Counted from the first letter of the stretch, positions 35,617-44,441 are shown. The stretch is DNA of 64,000 nucleotides from Candidatus Zixiibacteriota bacterium (GCA_035380245.1 DAOSXA010000003.1:620001-684000), one strand, 5' to 3'. Notes: a model not told the origin generated them from the sequence alone. Made by a program: numbers and translations.

Positions 35617-35907
35617 ATGCCACGATCGCTTAAAAAGGGACCATACGTTAGTCCGAAGCTGGCCAAGAAGATTGACGTGCTTAACGCCAGCGGCGAAAAG
35701 AAAGTAATAAAGACCTGGTCGCGACGTTCAACCGTGATTCCGGAGTTTGTCGGACATACATTGGCCGTTCATACCGGCAACAAGTTTGTCCCGATTTATG
35801 TCACCGAGAACATGGTTGGTCACAAGCTCGGCGAGTTCGCTCCGACCCGCATTTATCGTGGGCACGGCGGCAAGCTCCAGGAGCGCGCGTCCTCGTTGAA
35901 AGGATAG
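35617..35907 (+). CDS. rpsS: 30S ribosomal protein S19
   Basis: S19 (96 residues) pairs with S13 in the small-subunit head. It begins MPRSLKKGPYVSPKL and carries the family block TWSRRSTVIPEFVGHTLAVH with following VTENMVGHKLGEFAPTR. AGGTT lies before the ATG. Spacing to rplB is 16 bp and to rplV 11 bp. Confidence 0.97.
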   Translation: MPRSLKKGPYVSPKLAKKIDVLNASGEKKVIKTWSRRSTVIPEFVGHTLAVHTGNKFVPIYVTENMVGHKLGEFAPTRIYRGHGGKLQERASSLKG

Positions 35908-35918
35908 GGTGGTAACAT

Positions 35919-36461
35919 ATGCTGATCAAATCAAGAGCATGCCTCAGACATGTTAGCATCCCGCCGCGTAAGATGCGTCTGGTAGCCAGTCAGGTCAAAG
36001 GGATGCCGGTGCAGAAGGCTCTCGACGTGCTGAACTTCACCCCGAAGATTGCGGCTCGTCATGTGGCCAAGACAGTCAGTTCCGCGGCGGCCAACGCGCT
36101 GTCGCAGGAAGGGACTGATCGCCTGCGTCCGGAGGACCTGTTTATTAAAAACATCACCGTAGACGCGGCTCCGTCGGCTCGACGTATCCGTTTCTATTCG
36201 ATGGGCCGGGCTCATCATTACAAGAAGCGGTATAGTCATTTGACGGTTATCCTCGAGGGTCATGTCGAGGAAGAGGTGATGCCGAAGAAGGCCAAGAGCC
36301 GGGCCAAGGCAACGAAGAAATCCACTGCGGCCAAGCAGACCACGGCCGAGGCCGCTGATAATAAGTCCAGGACGAAAGCCGCGACCAAAAAGGCTAAAAC
36401 GGCGAAGGTGGAAGCCACGCCGAAAGCCAGGCCGGCTGACGTTAAAAAGGATGATGAATAG
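35919..36461 (+). CDS. rplV: 50S ribosomal protein L22 with a long basic C-terminal extension
   Basis: L22 (180 residues) lines the exit tunnel. The core (about residues 1-112) includes RHVSIPPRKMRLVASQVKG, the tunnel hairpin, and MGRAHHYKKRYSHLTVIL near its end. Beyond this lies a Lys/Ala/Thr-rich low-complexity tail of roughly 65 residues absent from most L22 proteins (usually 110-120 residues). The frame stays open with normal codon use, so the tail is probably real. Confidence 0.96.
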   Translation: MLIKSRACLRHVSIPPRKMRLVASQVKGMPVQKALDVLNFTPKIAARHVAKTVSSAAANALSQEGTDRLRPEDLFIKNITVDAAPSARRIRFYSMGRAHHYKKRYSHLTVILEGHVEEEVMPKKAKSRAKATKKSTAAKQTTAEAADNKSRTKAATKKAKTAKVEATPKARPADVKKDDE

Positions 36462-36502
36462 GCAGGAGTTGGACAAGTTATGATGAGCTGGGAGAATTAA
36501 CT

Positions 36503-37414
36503 TTGGGACAGAAGACACACCCGATAGGCTTCCGACTGGGGGTCATCAAGTCCTGGAATAGCAGGTGGTTTGCTACCGGACGTCAATTCGGCGATCTGGT
36601 GTACGAAGACCTCATGGTCAAGCGCTATATTTTCCGTCGCTTGCAGAATGCCGGGATTGCCAACGTTATGATATCGCGTCAGCCGAAGAAGGTGACGGTC
36701 GATGTTCATACCGCCCGACCGGGTATTGTAATCGGTCGTAAGGGCGCCGAGGTCGATAAACTGCGCGAAGAATTGCAGTTGTTGACCAGCAAGGATATTA
36801 TGCTCAACATCGTCGAGGTTCGTAAGCCGGAGCTGGATGCCAAGCTCGTGGCCGACTCGATTGCCCGCCAGTTGGAAGGCCGTGTGTCGTTCCGACGTGC
36901 TTTGAAGAAAGCCCTGGCGGCGACGATGCGCATGGGCGCTGTGGGCGTCAAGGTACAGTGTTCCGGTCGTCTGGGTGGAGCTGAAATAGCTCGAACCGAA
37001 AAATACCGTGAGGGGCGGGTACCGTTACACACGCTCCGTGCGGATATCGACTATGCCACCTCTACCGCTCATACTACTTATGGTTGTATCGGGGTCAAGG
37101 TTTGGATCTGCCGTGGTGAGATTCTTGACGCCGGTCAGTATGATCGTCCCGAAGAGCAGGCTGAACAGCAGCAGAGCGATGCTCCCAGCGGTCGCCCGCG
37201 CCGTCGGCCTGGTGATAAAGGTGAACGCGGACCGCGTCGTCGTCCACGCGGCAAGGTTCGTAAGGCCGGTCGTCCCGATGGGCGTGCGCCCAAGGGGCGG
37301 CGTCCCGATTCGGCTCGTGATAAGTCGGCTCCTGCCGCCGACAGCGGTGCCGCAGACAATAAGCCCAAGAAAGCGGATGGCGCTTCTGACTCCGCGTCAG
37401 GGTCCGAAAGCTGA
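36503..37414 (+). CDS. rpsC: 30S ribosomal protein S3 with an Arg/Pro/Gly-rich C-terminal extension
   Basis: S3 (303 residues) is at the mRNA entry site. The start is TTG at 36503 after GGGAG, giving the canonical GQKTHPIGFRLG beginning. The KH domain (VIGRKGAEVDKLREEL, about residues 72-90) and C-terminal domain (GRLGGAEIARTEKYREGRVP) are intact. From about residue 213 the protein continues for some 90 residues rich in Arg, Pro, Gly, Lys and Asp, where most S3 proteins end. It follows the L22 gene, which also has an extended tail. Confidence 0.96.
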   Translation: MGQKTHPIGFRLGVIKSWNSRWFATGRQFGDLVYEDLMVKRYIFRRLQNAGIANVMISRQPKKVTVDVHTARPGIVIGRKGAEVDKLREELQLLTSKDIMLNIVEVRKPELDAKLVADSIARQLEGRVSFRRALKKALAATMRMGAVGVKVQCSGRLGGAEIARTEKYREGRVPLHTLRADIDYATSTAHTTYGCIGVKVWICRGEILDAGQYDRPEEQAEQQQSDAPSGRPRRRPGDKGERGPRRRPRGKVRKAGRPDGRAPKGRRPDSARDKSAPAADSGAADNKPKKADGASDSASGSES

Positions 37415-37437
37415 TTCACGCATTGGAGATTTGACCT

Positions 37438-37860
37438 ATGTTGATGCCGAAAAAAGTCAAGTTTCGTAAAGCTCAGCGCGGACGGATGACCGGAAAGGCT
37501 CAGACCGGATGGGCAGTGAGCTTTGGCGAATACGCTTTGAAAGCGATGGAGCCCTGCTGGCTGACTAACCGTCAGATCGAGGCAGCTCGTATCGCAATGA
37601 CAAGATATATCAAGCGCGGCGGTAAAATCTGGATTCGTGTGTTCCCGGACAAGCCGGTAACGCAGAAGCCGGCCGAAACCCGTATGGGTAAAGGCAAAGG
37701 CGCTCCGGAATACTGGGTAGCCGTAGTAAAGCCGGGCCGTATTCTCTTCGAAATCGAAGGGGTAACCCAGGATATGGCCAAAGAGGCGATGCGTCTCGCC
37801 GGCGATAAATTGCCGTTGAAGACGAAGTTCGTTTCACGCGCCGATACGGAAGGGGTGTGA
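37438..37860 (+). CDS. rplP: 50S ribosomal protein L16
   Basis: L16 (140 residues) contacts A-site tRNA. It begins MLMPKKVKFRKAQRGRM, as usual for the family, and has IRVFPDKPVTQKPAETRMGKGKG in two blocks and the loop around GAPEYWVAVVKPGRI. GGAG precedes the ATG at 37438. It overlaps or abuts rpmC. Confidence 0.97.
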   Translation: MLMPKKVKFRKAQRGRMTGKAQTGWAVSFGEYALKAMEPCWLTNRQIEAARIAMTRYIKRGGKIWIRVFPDKPVTQKPAETRMGKGKGAPEYWVAVVKPGRILFEIEGVTQDMAKEAMRLAGDKLPLKTKFVSRADTEGV

Positions 37861-37862
37861 TT

Positions 37863-38126
37863 ATGTTGAAGGTTCAGTCTCTGCGCGAATTGACTCGCAG
37901 CGAGTTGCTTCAGAAGAAGTTCGACCTCGAGGACGAGCAGTTCAATCTCCACATGCGGAGATCGCTGAAGGCGCTCGACAATCCGCTCCGTCTGCGTCAG
38001 CTTCGGCGTGAGATTGCGCGCATCAACACGGTGCTGAGTGAGGATACGAAAGGTATCCACAAGCTGGCCGAGACCAGTACTTCGATCCTCAACACCAGGA
38101 AAGACACGGAAAAAAAGGGTGAATAG
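37863..38126 (+). CDS. rpmC: 50S ribosomal protein L29
   Basis: L29 (87 residues, somewhat longer than the usual 60-70) is a helical protein at the tunnel exit. The family pattern is LRELTRSELLQKKFDLEDEQFNL and RQLRREIARINTVLSE in sequence. ATG 37863 is preferred over the GTG at 37857 because AAGGGGTG is placed correctly for it. About 20 extra residues at the C-terminus are polar and charged. Confidence 0.94.
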   Translation: MLKVQSLRELTRSELLQKKFDLEDEQFNLHMRRSLKALDNPLRLRQLRREIARINTVLSEDTKGIHKLAETSTSILNTRKDTEKKGE

Positions 38127-38136
38127 AGGTTAGAAA

Positions 38137-38403
38137 ATGGCTGAGACCACTCCAAGAAACCATAGGAAAACGCGTATCGGTCGGGTTATTTCCGACAAGA
38201 TGGACAAGACCATTATCGTACGTGTGGACCGGACCTACCGTCACCCGCTATACGAGAAGATTTTCCGTAGTTACTCGAAAGTATACGCTCATGATGAGAA
38301 GAACGATGCTCACATGGGCGACACCGTGCGGGTAATGGAGACCAGACCGCTGTCGGCCCAGAAACGCTGGCGTCTGGTAGAGATAATGGAAAGAGCCAAA
38401 TAG
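38137..38403 (+). CDS. rpsQ: 30S ribosomal protein S17
   Basis: S17 (88 residues) is an OB-fold rRNA-binding protein needed early in assembly. RIGRVISDKMDKTIIVRVDR and HDEKNDAHMGDTVRVMETRP are typical; the latter contains the conserved loop. GAGGTTAG precedes the ATG. Confidence 0.96.
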   Translation: MAETTPRNHRKTRIGRVISDKMDKTIIVRVDRTYRHPLYEKIFRSYSKVYAHDEKNDAHMGDTVRVMETRPLSAQKRWRLVEIMERAK

Positions 38404-38443
38404 CCTCGGGCTATTGTGACCGAACTGTGAAGGTGGTTGAACG

Positions 38444-38809
38444 ATGATTCAAGAATATACGATTCTTTCGGTTGCGGATAACTCCGGGGCAAAAAAGGCT
38501 ATGTGCTTCCGCATTTTAGGCGGCCGCAAGAAGTACGCCCGTATCGGCGACATCATTGTGGTGGCCGTCAAGGAAGCCATTCCCGGTGGAACCGTAAAGA
38601 AATCCGAGGTCTGTAAGGCCGTGGTGGTACGGTCGAAAGCCGGTCTGCGTCGTAAAGACGGTTCGATTATCCGTTTTTCGGATAACGCTGCCGTGATTAT
38701 TAACGACCAGAAAGAACCGCGGGGAACGCGTATTTTTGGCCCGGTGGCCCGCGAACTTCGCGACAAGCAATTCATGAAAATAGTATCTTTGGCACCTGAG
38801 GTATTGTAA
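38444..38809 (+). CDS. rplN: 50S ribosomal protein L14
   Basis: L14 (121 residues) lies at the subunit interface. It starts MIQEYTILSVADNSGAKKA and has the signature VKKSEVCKAVVVRSKAGLRR and GPVARELRDKQFMKIVSLAPEVL at the end. AAGGTGG precedes the ATG. It opens the spc operon, although no promoter separates it from rpsQ. Confidence 0.97.
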   Translation: MIQEYTILSVADNSGAKKAMCFRILGGRKKYARIGDIIVVAVKEAIPGGTVKKSEVCKAVVVRSKAGLRRKDGSIIRFSDNAAVIINDQKEPRGTRIFGPVARELRDKQFMKIVSLAPEVL

Positions 38810-38820
38810 GGAATCAGCTT

Positions 38821-39144
38821 ATGGCGATGAGAATCAAAAAAGGCGACACGGTCTATGTTCGGACGGGGTCAGCCAAAGGCAAGACCGGTCGGGTGCTGCA
38901 TGTCGACTATGAGAAGAACACGGTATTGGTGGAAGGCGTAGCCATGCGCAAACGTCGCCAGCGTCCGTCGCAGAAGAACCCGAAGGGCGGGATCATCTCG
39001 ATCGAGGCGCCGATTCACCTCTCCAACGTCGCTCTGTACAGCTCGACCCTGAGTGGTCCGACCAAGACCACCAACAAAGCGATATCCGACGGCGGCAAAG
39101 TTCATAAGGTGCGGGTCTGCCGCAAGACCGGCGAGCAGATTTAA
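38821..39144 (+). CDS. rplX: 50S ribosomal protein L24
   Basis: L24 (107 residues) nucleates large-subunit assembly. The KOW motif is KKGDTVYVRTGSAKGKTGRV (about residues 6-25), followed by GGIISIEAPIHLSNVALYS. Normal length, 11 bp after rplN. Confidence 0.96.
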   Translation: MAMRIKKGDTVYVRTGSAKGKTGRVLHVDYEKNTVLVEGVAMRKRRQRPSQKNPKGGIISIEAPIHLSNVALYSSTLSGPTKTTNKAISDGGKVHKVRVCRKTGEQI

Positions 39145-39155
39145 GGTAAGACGCT

Positions 39156-39695
39156 ATGACGAGCATGAAACGAAAATATGAAGAAGAAGTCGTTCCGAAG
39201 CTGACCAAAGACGGCAAGTACAAATCGCCGATGCAGGTCCCGCGCATTTCCAAGGTGTCGATTAACATCGGCGTCGGAGAAGCGATCGAGAACGCCAAGG
39301 CTCTTGAGGCAGCGGTCGAGGATTTGACCAAGATCACCGGACGCAAGCCTTATGTTACCCGGGCCAAGAAGAGCATCTCCAACTTCAAACTGCGTGAGGG
39401 GGTGCCGATCGGCTGCTCCGTAACATTGCGGCGCGATGTCATGTACGAATTCCTGGATCGGTTGATCAATATCGCCATCCCGCGCATTCGTGACTTCCGC
39501 GGCGTCAATCCCAACGGATTCGATGGCCGAGGTAATTACAACCTCGGTTTGAAAGAGCAGTTGATCTTTCCTGAAATCGATTATGATAAGATTGATAAAA
39601 TCCGCGGAATGAACATTGCCATTACGACGACCGCCGAGACCGACGAAGAGGCTCGGTTGCTGTTGACCGAAATGGGAATGCCGTTCCGGAAGTAG
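39156..39695 (+). CDS. rplE: 50S ribosomal protein L5
   Basis: L5 (179 residues) binds 5S rRNA and contacts the P-site tRNA. QVPRISKVSINIGVGEAIEN and TGRKPYVTRAKKSISNFKLR are present, as is GMNIAITTTAETDEEARLLL near the end. A second in-frame ATG at 39165 is possible. It follows rplX by 11 bp. Confidence 0.97.
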   Translation: MTSMKRKYEEEVVPKLTKDGKYKSPMQVPRISKVSINIGVGEAIENAKALEAAVEDLTKITGRKPYVTRAKKSISNFKLREGVPIGCSVTLRRDVMYEFLDRLINIAIPRIRDFRGVNPNGFDGRGNYNLGLKEQLIFPEIDYDKIDKIRGMNIAITTTAETDEEARLLLTEMGMPFRK

Positions 39696-39702
39696 GGGAC
39701 CC

Positions 39703-39888
39703 ATGGCTAAGAAGTGTTTGATAGAGAAACAGGGCCGGAAGCCGAAATTCCAGGTACGTCAATACAACCGCTGCCGTCGGTGCGGTCGTCCGCGGGCGTA
39801 CATGCGTCGCTTCGGTCTGTGTCGCATCTGTTTTAGACAAATGGCTCTGGCTGGCGAAATCCCCGGTGTGGTAAAAGCCAGTTGGTAG
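39703..39888 (+). CDS. rpsZ: 30S ribosomal protein S14, zinc-binding short form
   Basis: S14 of the short, zinc-dependent type (61 residues). The four cysteines Cys24, Cys27, Cys40 and Cys43 form two CxxC pairs (CRRC and CRIC). The C-terminus GEIPGVVKASW is canonical. It starts 7 bp after rplE in the usual spc position. Confidence 0.97.
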   Translation: MAKKCLIEKQGRKPKFQVRQYNRCRRCGRPRAYMRRFGLCRICFRQMALAGEIPGVVKASW

Positions 39889-39917
39889 AAGCTAAGGAAG
39901 TTTGGGAGTAGCGAATA

Positions 39918-40319
39918 ATGAGCATGACCGACCCTCTCGCCGACCTTTTGACGCGGATCAGAAACGCCTCAAAAGCTCACAAAAATGCGGTGGATATCCC
40001 GGCCTCGAATATCAAGCGTGAAGTCGTCCGTATCCTTAAGGAAGCCGATTTCGTAAAAGATTCAACCGAGCTGCCGGACAACAAACAGGGTATTTTGCGG
40101 GTATATCTGCGCTACAGTAAGGGCGATGTACCGGTCCTTAAAGGGATCCAGCGCGTCTCGCGTCCGGGACTTCGCCGCTATGCCAGCGCCGACGAGGTTC
40201 GCCATTCGACCTTCAACCAGCGCGGTATGACCATCGTATCCACCTCCAGCGGTGTAATGACCAATTTCGACGCGGCTAAGAAGGGGATCGGCGGCGAGCT
40301 GCTGCTCAGATGCTGGTAG
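39918..40319 (+). CDS. rpsH: 30S ribosomal protein S8
   Basis: S8 (133 residues) organises the central domain of 16S rRNA and in E. coli represses the spc operon. It begins MSMTDPLADLLTRIRNA and ends with the family block GMTIVSTSSGVMTNFDAAKK and GGELLLRCW. GGGAG precedes the ATG. Confidence 0.97.
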   Translation: MSMTDPLADLLTRIRNASKAHKNAVDIPASNIKREVVRILKEADFVKDSTELPDNKQGILRVYLRYSKGDVPVLKGIQRVSRPGLRRYASADEVRHSTFNQRGMTIVSTSSGVMTNFDAAKKGIGGELLLRCW

Positions 40320-40337
40320 TGAAAGGGAAGCTATAAG

Positions 40338-40883
40338 ATGTCACGCGTAGGCAAACAACCGATTACGATTCCCGACAAAGTCAAGGTCGAGATCGATGGC
40401 AAGCATATCAAGGTGACCGGACCTCAGGGCTCTCTTGAACGTACCATTCATCCTGATATCGTTGCCGCCCTCGAGGAGAACCAGGTTGTCGTTACCCGTT
40501 CGAGCGATTTAAAGAAATATCGTGCGCTGCACGGACTGACTCGAGCGCTGTTGCACAACATGGTCGAAGGCGTCTCGCAGGGATATAAGAAAGAACTCCA
40601 ACTGGTCGGCGTTGGTTATCGTTCGGAAATGAAAGGTGAGATGCTCGTATTGCATCTCGGCTACTCCCATCCGACGATCTTCATTCCTCCGGACGGAATC
40701 AAGTTTACGAACCTGCCCAAAGAGAGCAAGATCATTGTCGAAGGTATCGACAAGGAATTGGTCGGCGAAGTGGCCGCGAAAATCAGGTCGCTGCGCAAAC
40801 CGGAGCCGTACAAGGGCAAGGGTATCAGATATGTCGGTGAGCATGTTCGCTCCAAGGCCGGTAAGGCGGCCGGCGGCGCCTAA
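40338..40883 (+). CDS. rplF: 50S ribosomal protein L6
   Basis: L6 (181 residues) has two repeated domains and stabilises the sarcin-ricin region. MSRVGKQPITIPDKVKVEI is at the start. The C-terminal signature PEPYKGKGIRYVGEHVR precedes a basic KAGKA end. AAGGGAAG lies upstream of the ATG. Confidence 0.97.
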   Translation: MSRVGKQPITIPDKVKVEIDGKHIKVTGPQGSLERTIHPDIVAALEENQVVVTRSSDLKKYRALHGLTRALLHNMVEGVSQGYKKELQLVGVGYRSEMKGEMLVLHLGYSHPTIFIPPDGIKFTNLPKESKIIVEGIDKELVGEVAAKIRSLRKPEPYKGKGIRYVGEHVRSKAGKAAGGA

Positions 40884-40900
40884 TATACGAGGTTAAGCTG

Positions 40901-41275
40901 ATGGCAGATAAGAATACTAAGAAAGCTAAGCGGGCCGTACGGCGTCGTCGCCGGGTCAGAGGTAAGGTGTTTGGTACCGCCGAATGTCCGCGTCTGACTG
41001 TTGCCAAGTCGCTCAATAATATCTTCGTGCAGATTATTGACGATGAAGAGGGACGAACCCTGATCGGCACCGCCTCCAACGCGAAAGACATCAAAACCGA
41101 ACTTAAGGACGACATGTCCAAGGTTGATGTGGCCAAGCTGGTCGGGCAGGCTATTGCCCGCAAGGCCAAAGAACAGGGAATCGAAACGGTAGTGTTTGAT
41201 CGCAACATGTATCTCTTCCACGGCCGAATCAAGGCCGTAGCCGAAGGGGCGCGTGAAGGCGGTCTCAAGTTTTAA
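40901..41275 (+). CDS. rplR: 50S ribosomal protein L18
   Basis: L18 (124 residues) binds 5S rRNA with L5. After a basic N-terminal tail the core shows GTAECPRLTVAKSLNNIFVQ and ends VFDRNMYLFHGRIKAVAEGARE with GGLKF. GAGGTTA precedes the ATG. Confidence 0.96.
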   Translation: MADKNTKKAKRAVRRRRRVRGKVFGTAECPRLTVAKSLNNIFVQIIDDEEGRTLIGTASNAKDIKTELKDDMSKVDVAKLVGQAIARKAKEQGIETVVFDRNMYLFHGRIKAVAEGAREGGLKF

Positions 41276-41311
41276 GAGAATAAGTCCGCTTTAGTAATAG
41301 AGAGGCTCAAA

Positions 41312-41794
41312 TTGGCAAGATTCGAGCAAGACAACCTCGAATTCGAGGAGAAAGTAATCAACGTCAACCGCGTGGCCAAAGTGGTCAAGGGCGGCCGTCG
41401 CTTCAGCTTTACAGCTTTAGTGGCTGTCGGTGATCGCAACGGCAAGGTGGGCGTGGGTCACGGTAAGGCTCCCGAAGTATCCGAGGCGATTCGCAAGGCC
41501 ACCGAGGCGGCCAAGAAAGAGATGACCGGGATAAGTCTCGTCGAAGGGACGATACCGCACCGTATCGATGGCCAGTTCGGCGCGACCACGGTAATGATGC
41601 GGCCGGCTTCACCGGGTACCGGTGTTATCGCCGGTGGCGCGGTTCGCGCTATCCTGGAGTCATTGGGAATCCAGGATGTCCTGACCAAGGTGCTCGGCAG
41701 TCGCAATCCGAACAATGTGGTTAAAGCCACCATGAACGGTCTGCAGCTCCTGCGTACTCGCGATCAGGAACAGGCTTTCCGGCGCGACCATTAA
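41312..41794 (+). CDS. rpsE: 30S ribosomal protein S5
   Basis: S5 (160 residues) helps decoding and mRNA unwinding. The start is TTG at 41312 after GAGAGG. The dsRNA-binding-like N-terminal domain contains VVKGGRRFSFTALVAVGDRN and VGVGHGKAPEVSEAIRKA; the C-terminal part has GTGVIAGGAVRAILESLGI. Normal family length. Confidence 0.96.
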   Translation: MARFEQDNLEFEEKVINVNRVAKVVKGGRRFSFTALVAVGDRNGKVGVGHGKAPEVSEAIRKATEAAKKEMTGISLVEGTIPHRIDGQFGATTVMMRPASPGTGVIAGGAVRAILESLGIQDVLTKVLGSRNPNNVVKATMNGLQLLRTRDQEQAFRRDH

Positions 41795-41824
41795 CGATCT
41801 GGGCTCAGATAAAGGATGAATGAA

Positions 41825-42007
41825 ATGGCCAGGCTAAAAGTTACCCAGATTCGCAGTACGATTGACCGCAAGGAACCCCAGAAGCGGACCATTAAAGCGC
41901 TCGGTCTGGGTCGGATCCGTAAGACGGTCATACACAATGACACACCGCAGATACGCGGTATGGTACGTGCCGTCGCTCATCTGGTGCAAGTGGAAGAAAT
42001 CGACTAA
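41825..42007 (+). CDS. rpmD: 50S ribosomal protein L30
   Basis: L30 (60 residues, standard). It begins MARLKVTQIRSTIDRKEPQK and has the block ALGLGRIRKTVIHNDTPQIR. ATG 41825 is preferred because AAAGGA sits eight bases before it; the in-frame ATG nine bases upstream overlaps that ribosome-binding site. Confidence 0.95.
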   Translation: MARLKVTQIRSTIDRKEPQKRTIKALGLGRIRKTVIHNDTPQIRGMVRAVAHLVQVEEID

Positions 42008-42027
42008 AAGAGGTGATAGAGGCTCCC

Positions 42028-42465
42028 ATGGAACTCCATACGCTACAACCGCCGGTCGGCTCCAAAAAGACGCGCAAACGTGTCGGACGCGGGGCAGGCA
42101 GCGGCCTCGGCAAGACTTCAGGTCGCGGTCACAAGGGACAGGGCGCCCGCAGCGGATACACGCACCGCTTCGGCAACGAGGGTGGTCAGTGGCCCCTTCA
42201 GCGGCGTCTACCTAAACGCGGCTTTACTAATATCTTCAGGAAGGTCTATCAGATCGTTAACGTGGCTGACCTTGAGCATTGCGAACCGGGTGAGATTACC
42301 GGTGTGACGCTGGTCAAAGCCGGTCTGATCAAGAAGGCCGACGCCCCGTTCAAGCTGTTGGGCAAGGGCGAGGTTCAGAAAGCCTTCACCGTTAAAGCAC
42401 AGGCCTTCTCGAAGTCCGCGATCGAGAAGATAGAAAAGGCCGGGGGCAAGGCGGAGGTGGTTTAG
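42028..42465 (+). CDS. rplO: 50S ribosomal protein L15
   Basis: L15 (145 residues) is a late-assembly large-subunit protein. It starts MELHTLQPPVGSKKTRKRVG, followed by the Gly-rich rRNA-binding stretch GRGAGSGLGKTSGRGHKGQG and the fold ending in KAGGKAEVV. ATG 42028 with AGAGG upstream is chosen; a GTG at 42013 would lie inside the ribosome-binding region. Its stop overlaps the secY GTG by one base. Confidence 0.96.
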   Translation: MELHTLQPPVGSKKTRKRVGRGAGSGLGKTSGRGHKGQGARSGYTHRFGNEGGQWPLQRRLPKRGFTNIFRKVYQIVNVADLEHCEPGEITGVTLVKAGLIKKADAPFKLLGKGEVQKAFTVKAQAFSKSAIEKIEKAGGKAEVV

Positions 42466-43772
42466 TGCTAGAAACATTCAAGTCGATCTTCAAGGTTGAG
42501 GAACTTAGAAAAAGGATCCTTTTCACACTTGGTATTCTCATCGTTTACCGTGTGGGTGGTCATATCCCAACCCCGGGTGTCGATGGTTCCATTCTAGCGG
42601 CAGCGCTTTCGCAGAACTCGATCTTCGGACTGCTCGATTTGTTCGCGGGCGGCGCTTTTGCCAAGGCCACGATCTTCGCGCTCGGCATTATGCCGTACAT
42701 CTCGGCCTCGATTATGTTGCAGTTGCTCGGTTCGGTCGTTCCGTACCTGCAGCGCTTGCAGCGCGAGGGAGAAGAAGGTCGTCGCAAGATCACCCAGTAC
42801 ACTCGTTACCTGACGGTGCTTATCGGTGCTCTGCAGGCCTGGGGTACGGCCGGCTTCCTGACGACCATTCAGCATAACGGAGTATCGGCCGTGCACATGA
42901 GCACGACTTGGTTTATCCCGTTGACCATTATCACATTCACCTGTGGCGTGATATTTATCATGTATCTCGGTGAACAGATTACGGAACGGGGCATAGGTAA
43001 CGGTATTTCGCTGATCATTTTCATCGGTATTATCGCCCGTTTCCCGGATGCTATTATCGAAGAAGTCCGCTATGTCTGGTATGGCTCCCGCAGCATTCTT
43101 CTGGAACTGCTCCTGGTGGCCATGATGATCGGTGTTATCGCGGCCGTTATCATGGTAACCCGCGCCCAGCGTAAGGTGCCGGTGCAATACCCCAAGAAGG
43201 TCGTGGGTCGGAAGGTTTTCGGCGGCGCTACCACACACTTGCCGTTGTCGGTTAACTCCGCCGGTGTTATCCCGATCATTTTTGCACAGTCAATCATGTT
43301 TTTGCCGTCGACGGTCGCCCAGTTATTCCCGAATGTCGACTGGATCCAGAATCTTGTTTCCGTTGCGCTGGTTCCCGGCGGACTCTGGTATTCCATTATC
43401 TATGGGTTGATTATCATATTCTTTGCCTATTTCTATACCGCCATCGTGTTCAATCCGATGGAAATGGCGGACAATATGCGCAAGAACGGCGGCTATATTC
43501 CGGGTATTCGTCCCGGCAAGAATACCAGCGATTATATTGAGAAGATTTTAACTCGTATCACTCTGCCGGGCGCACTTTTCTTCGCGGCAATCGCCATTCT
43601 GCCCTGGGTGCTCGTGGCCAAGGTTCAGGTCAATTACTTCTTCGGCGGTACCGGTCTGCTGATCGTGGTCGGTGTGGCCCTGGATACGCTCCAGCAAATC
43701 GAGTCGCACTTGTTGATGCGCCACTACGATGGTTTCATGAAGAAGGGTCGTATCCGCGGGAGGTCAATGTAA
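42465..43772 (+). CDS. secY: preprotein translocase subunit SecY
   Basis: SecY (435 residues, ten predicted membrane helices) is the protein-conducting channel. Signature 1 is near GLLDLFAGGAFAKATIFALG (about residues 63-82), signature 2 near TLWFI-like WFIPLTIITFTCGVIF, and the plug region follows the first helix. Start GTG at 42465 overlaps the rplO stop, so it is translationally coupled. Partner SecE is at 17148; SecG is not in the window. Confidence 0.97.
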   Translation: MLETFKSIFKVEELRKRILFTLGILIVYRVGGHIPTPGVDGSILAAALSQNSIFGLLDLFAGGAFAKATIFALGIMPYISASIMLQLLGSVVPYLQRLQREGEEGRRKITQYTRYLTVLIGALQAWGTAGFLTTIQHNGVSAVHMSTTWFIPLTIITFTCGVIFIMYLGEQITERGIGNGISLIIFIGIIARFPDAIIEEVRYVWYGSRSILLELLLVAMMIGVIAAVIMVTRAQRKVPVQYPKKVVGRKVFGGATTHLPLSVNSAGVIPIIFAQSIMFLPSTVAQLFPNVDWIQNLVSVALVPGGLWYSIIYGLIIIFFAYFYTAIVFNPMEMADNMRKNGGYIPGIRPGKNTSDYIEKILTRITLPGALFFAAIAILPWVLVAKVQVNYFFGGTGLLIVVGVALDTLQQIESHLLMRHYDGFMKKGRIRGRSM

Positions 43773-43773
43773 G

Positions 43774-44418
43774 ATGAACTTGATTTTCTTGGGCCCTCCG
43801 GGGTCAGGCAAAGGGACACAGGCGTCCCGCGTTTCGAAAGAATTGGGTGTGCTGCATTTATCGACCGGCGACCTGTTGCGTGAGGCGGTCAAGCAGGGCA
43901 CGGAACTGGGTTTGAAGGCTAAAGGCTACATGGAGAAAGGGGAACTAGTCCCCGATGCTCTGATTGTCGGCCTCATTGAAGATAAGGTAAAGGCGGGTGA
44001 GCTTAAGAACGGATTTATCCTGGACGGCTTTCCCCGCACGGTTCCTCAGGCCGAGAGTCTCAAGGGAATGTTCGTTAAGAACGCCATGGAACTCGACAAA
44101 GCGGTCCTGATTGCTGTTGGCGATGAAGAGATCGTGAAACGTTTATCCGGTCGTTATTTCTGCCCGACCTGCCAGAAGACCTATAACTACCCGGCTAACA
44201 TGCCGAAGCAGGAAGGCATTTGCGACAATGACGGCGACAAGCTGATGCGTCGTCCGGATGATGAGGAGTCGGTCGTTCGTAATCGCCTTGAAGTCTACAA
44301 AAAACAGACTCAGCCGATAGAGGATTTTTATCGGAACGAGTCCGTTTTAGTCGAAATTCGGGGCGAGAATACTCCCGATAACGTATTTAACGACATCATG
44401 AAAGCCGTAAAAGGCTAA
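43774..44418 (+). CDS. adk: adenylate kinase
   Basis: Adenylate kinase (214 residues, long-lid form) interconverts ATP+AMP and 2 ADP. The P-loop is GPPGSGKGTQ (7-16), the AMP site includes LSTGDLLREAV and LDGFPRT. The lid carries a zinc site: Cys130, Cys133, Cys150 and Asp153, the Cys3Asp variant known from Gram-positive enzymes. It starts one base after the secY stop. Confidence 0.97.
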   Translation: MNLIFLGPPGSGKGTQASRVSKELGVLHLSTGDLLREAVKQGTELGLKAKGYMEKGELVPDALIVGLIEDKVKAGELKNGFILDGFPRTVPQAESLKGMFVKNAMELDKAVLIAVGDEEIVKRLSGRYFCPTCQKTYNYPANMPKQEGICDNDGDKLMRRPDDEESVVRNRLEVYKKQTQPIEDFYRNESVLVEIRGENTPDNVFNDIMKAVKG

Positions 44419-44441
44419 AGTATTATATTAAGGCATTTGCA

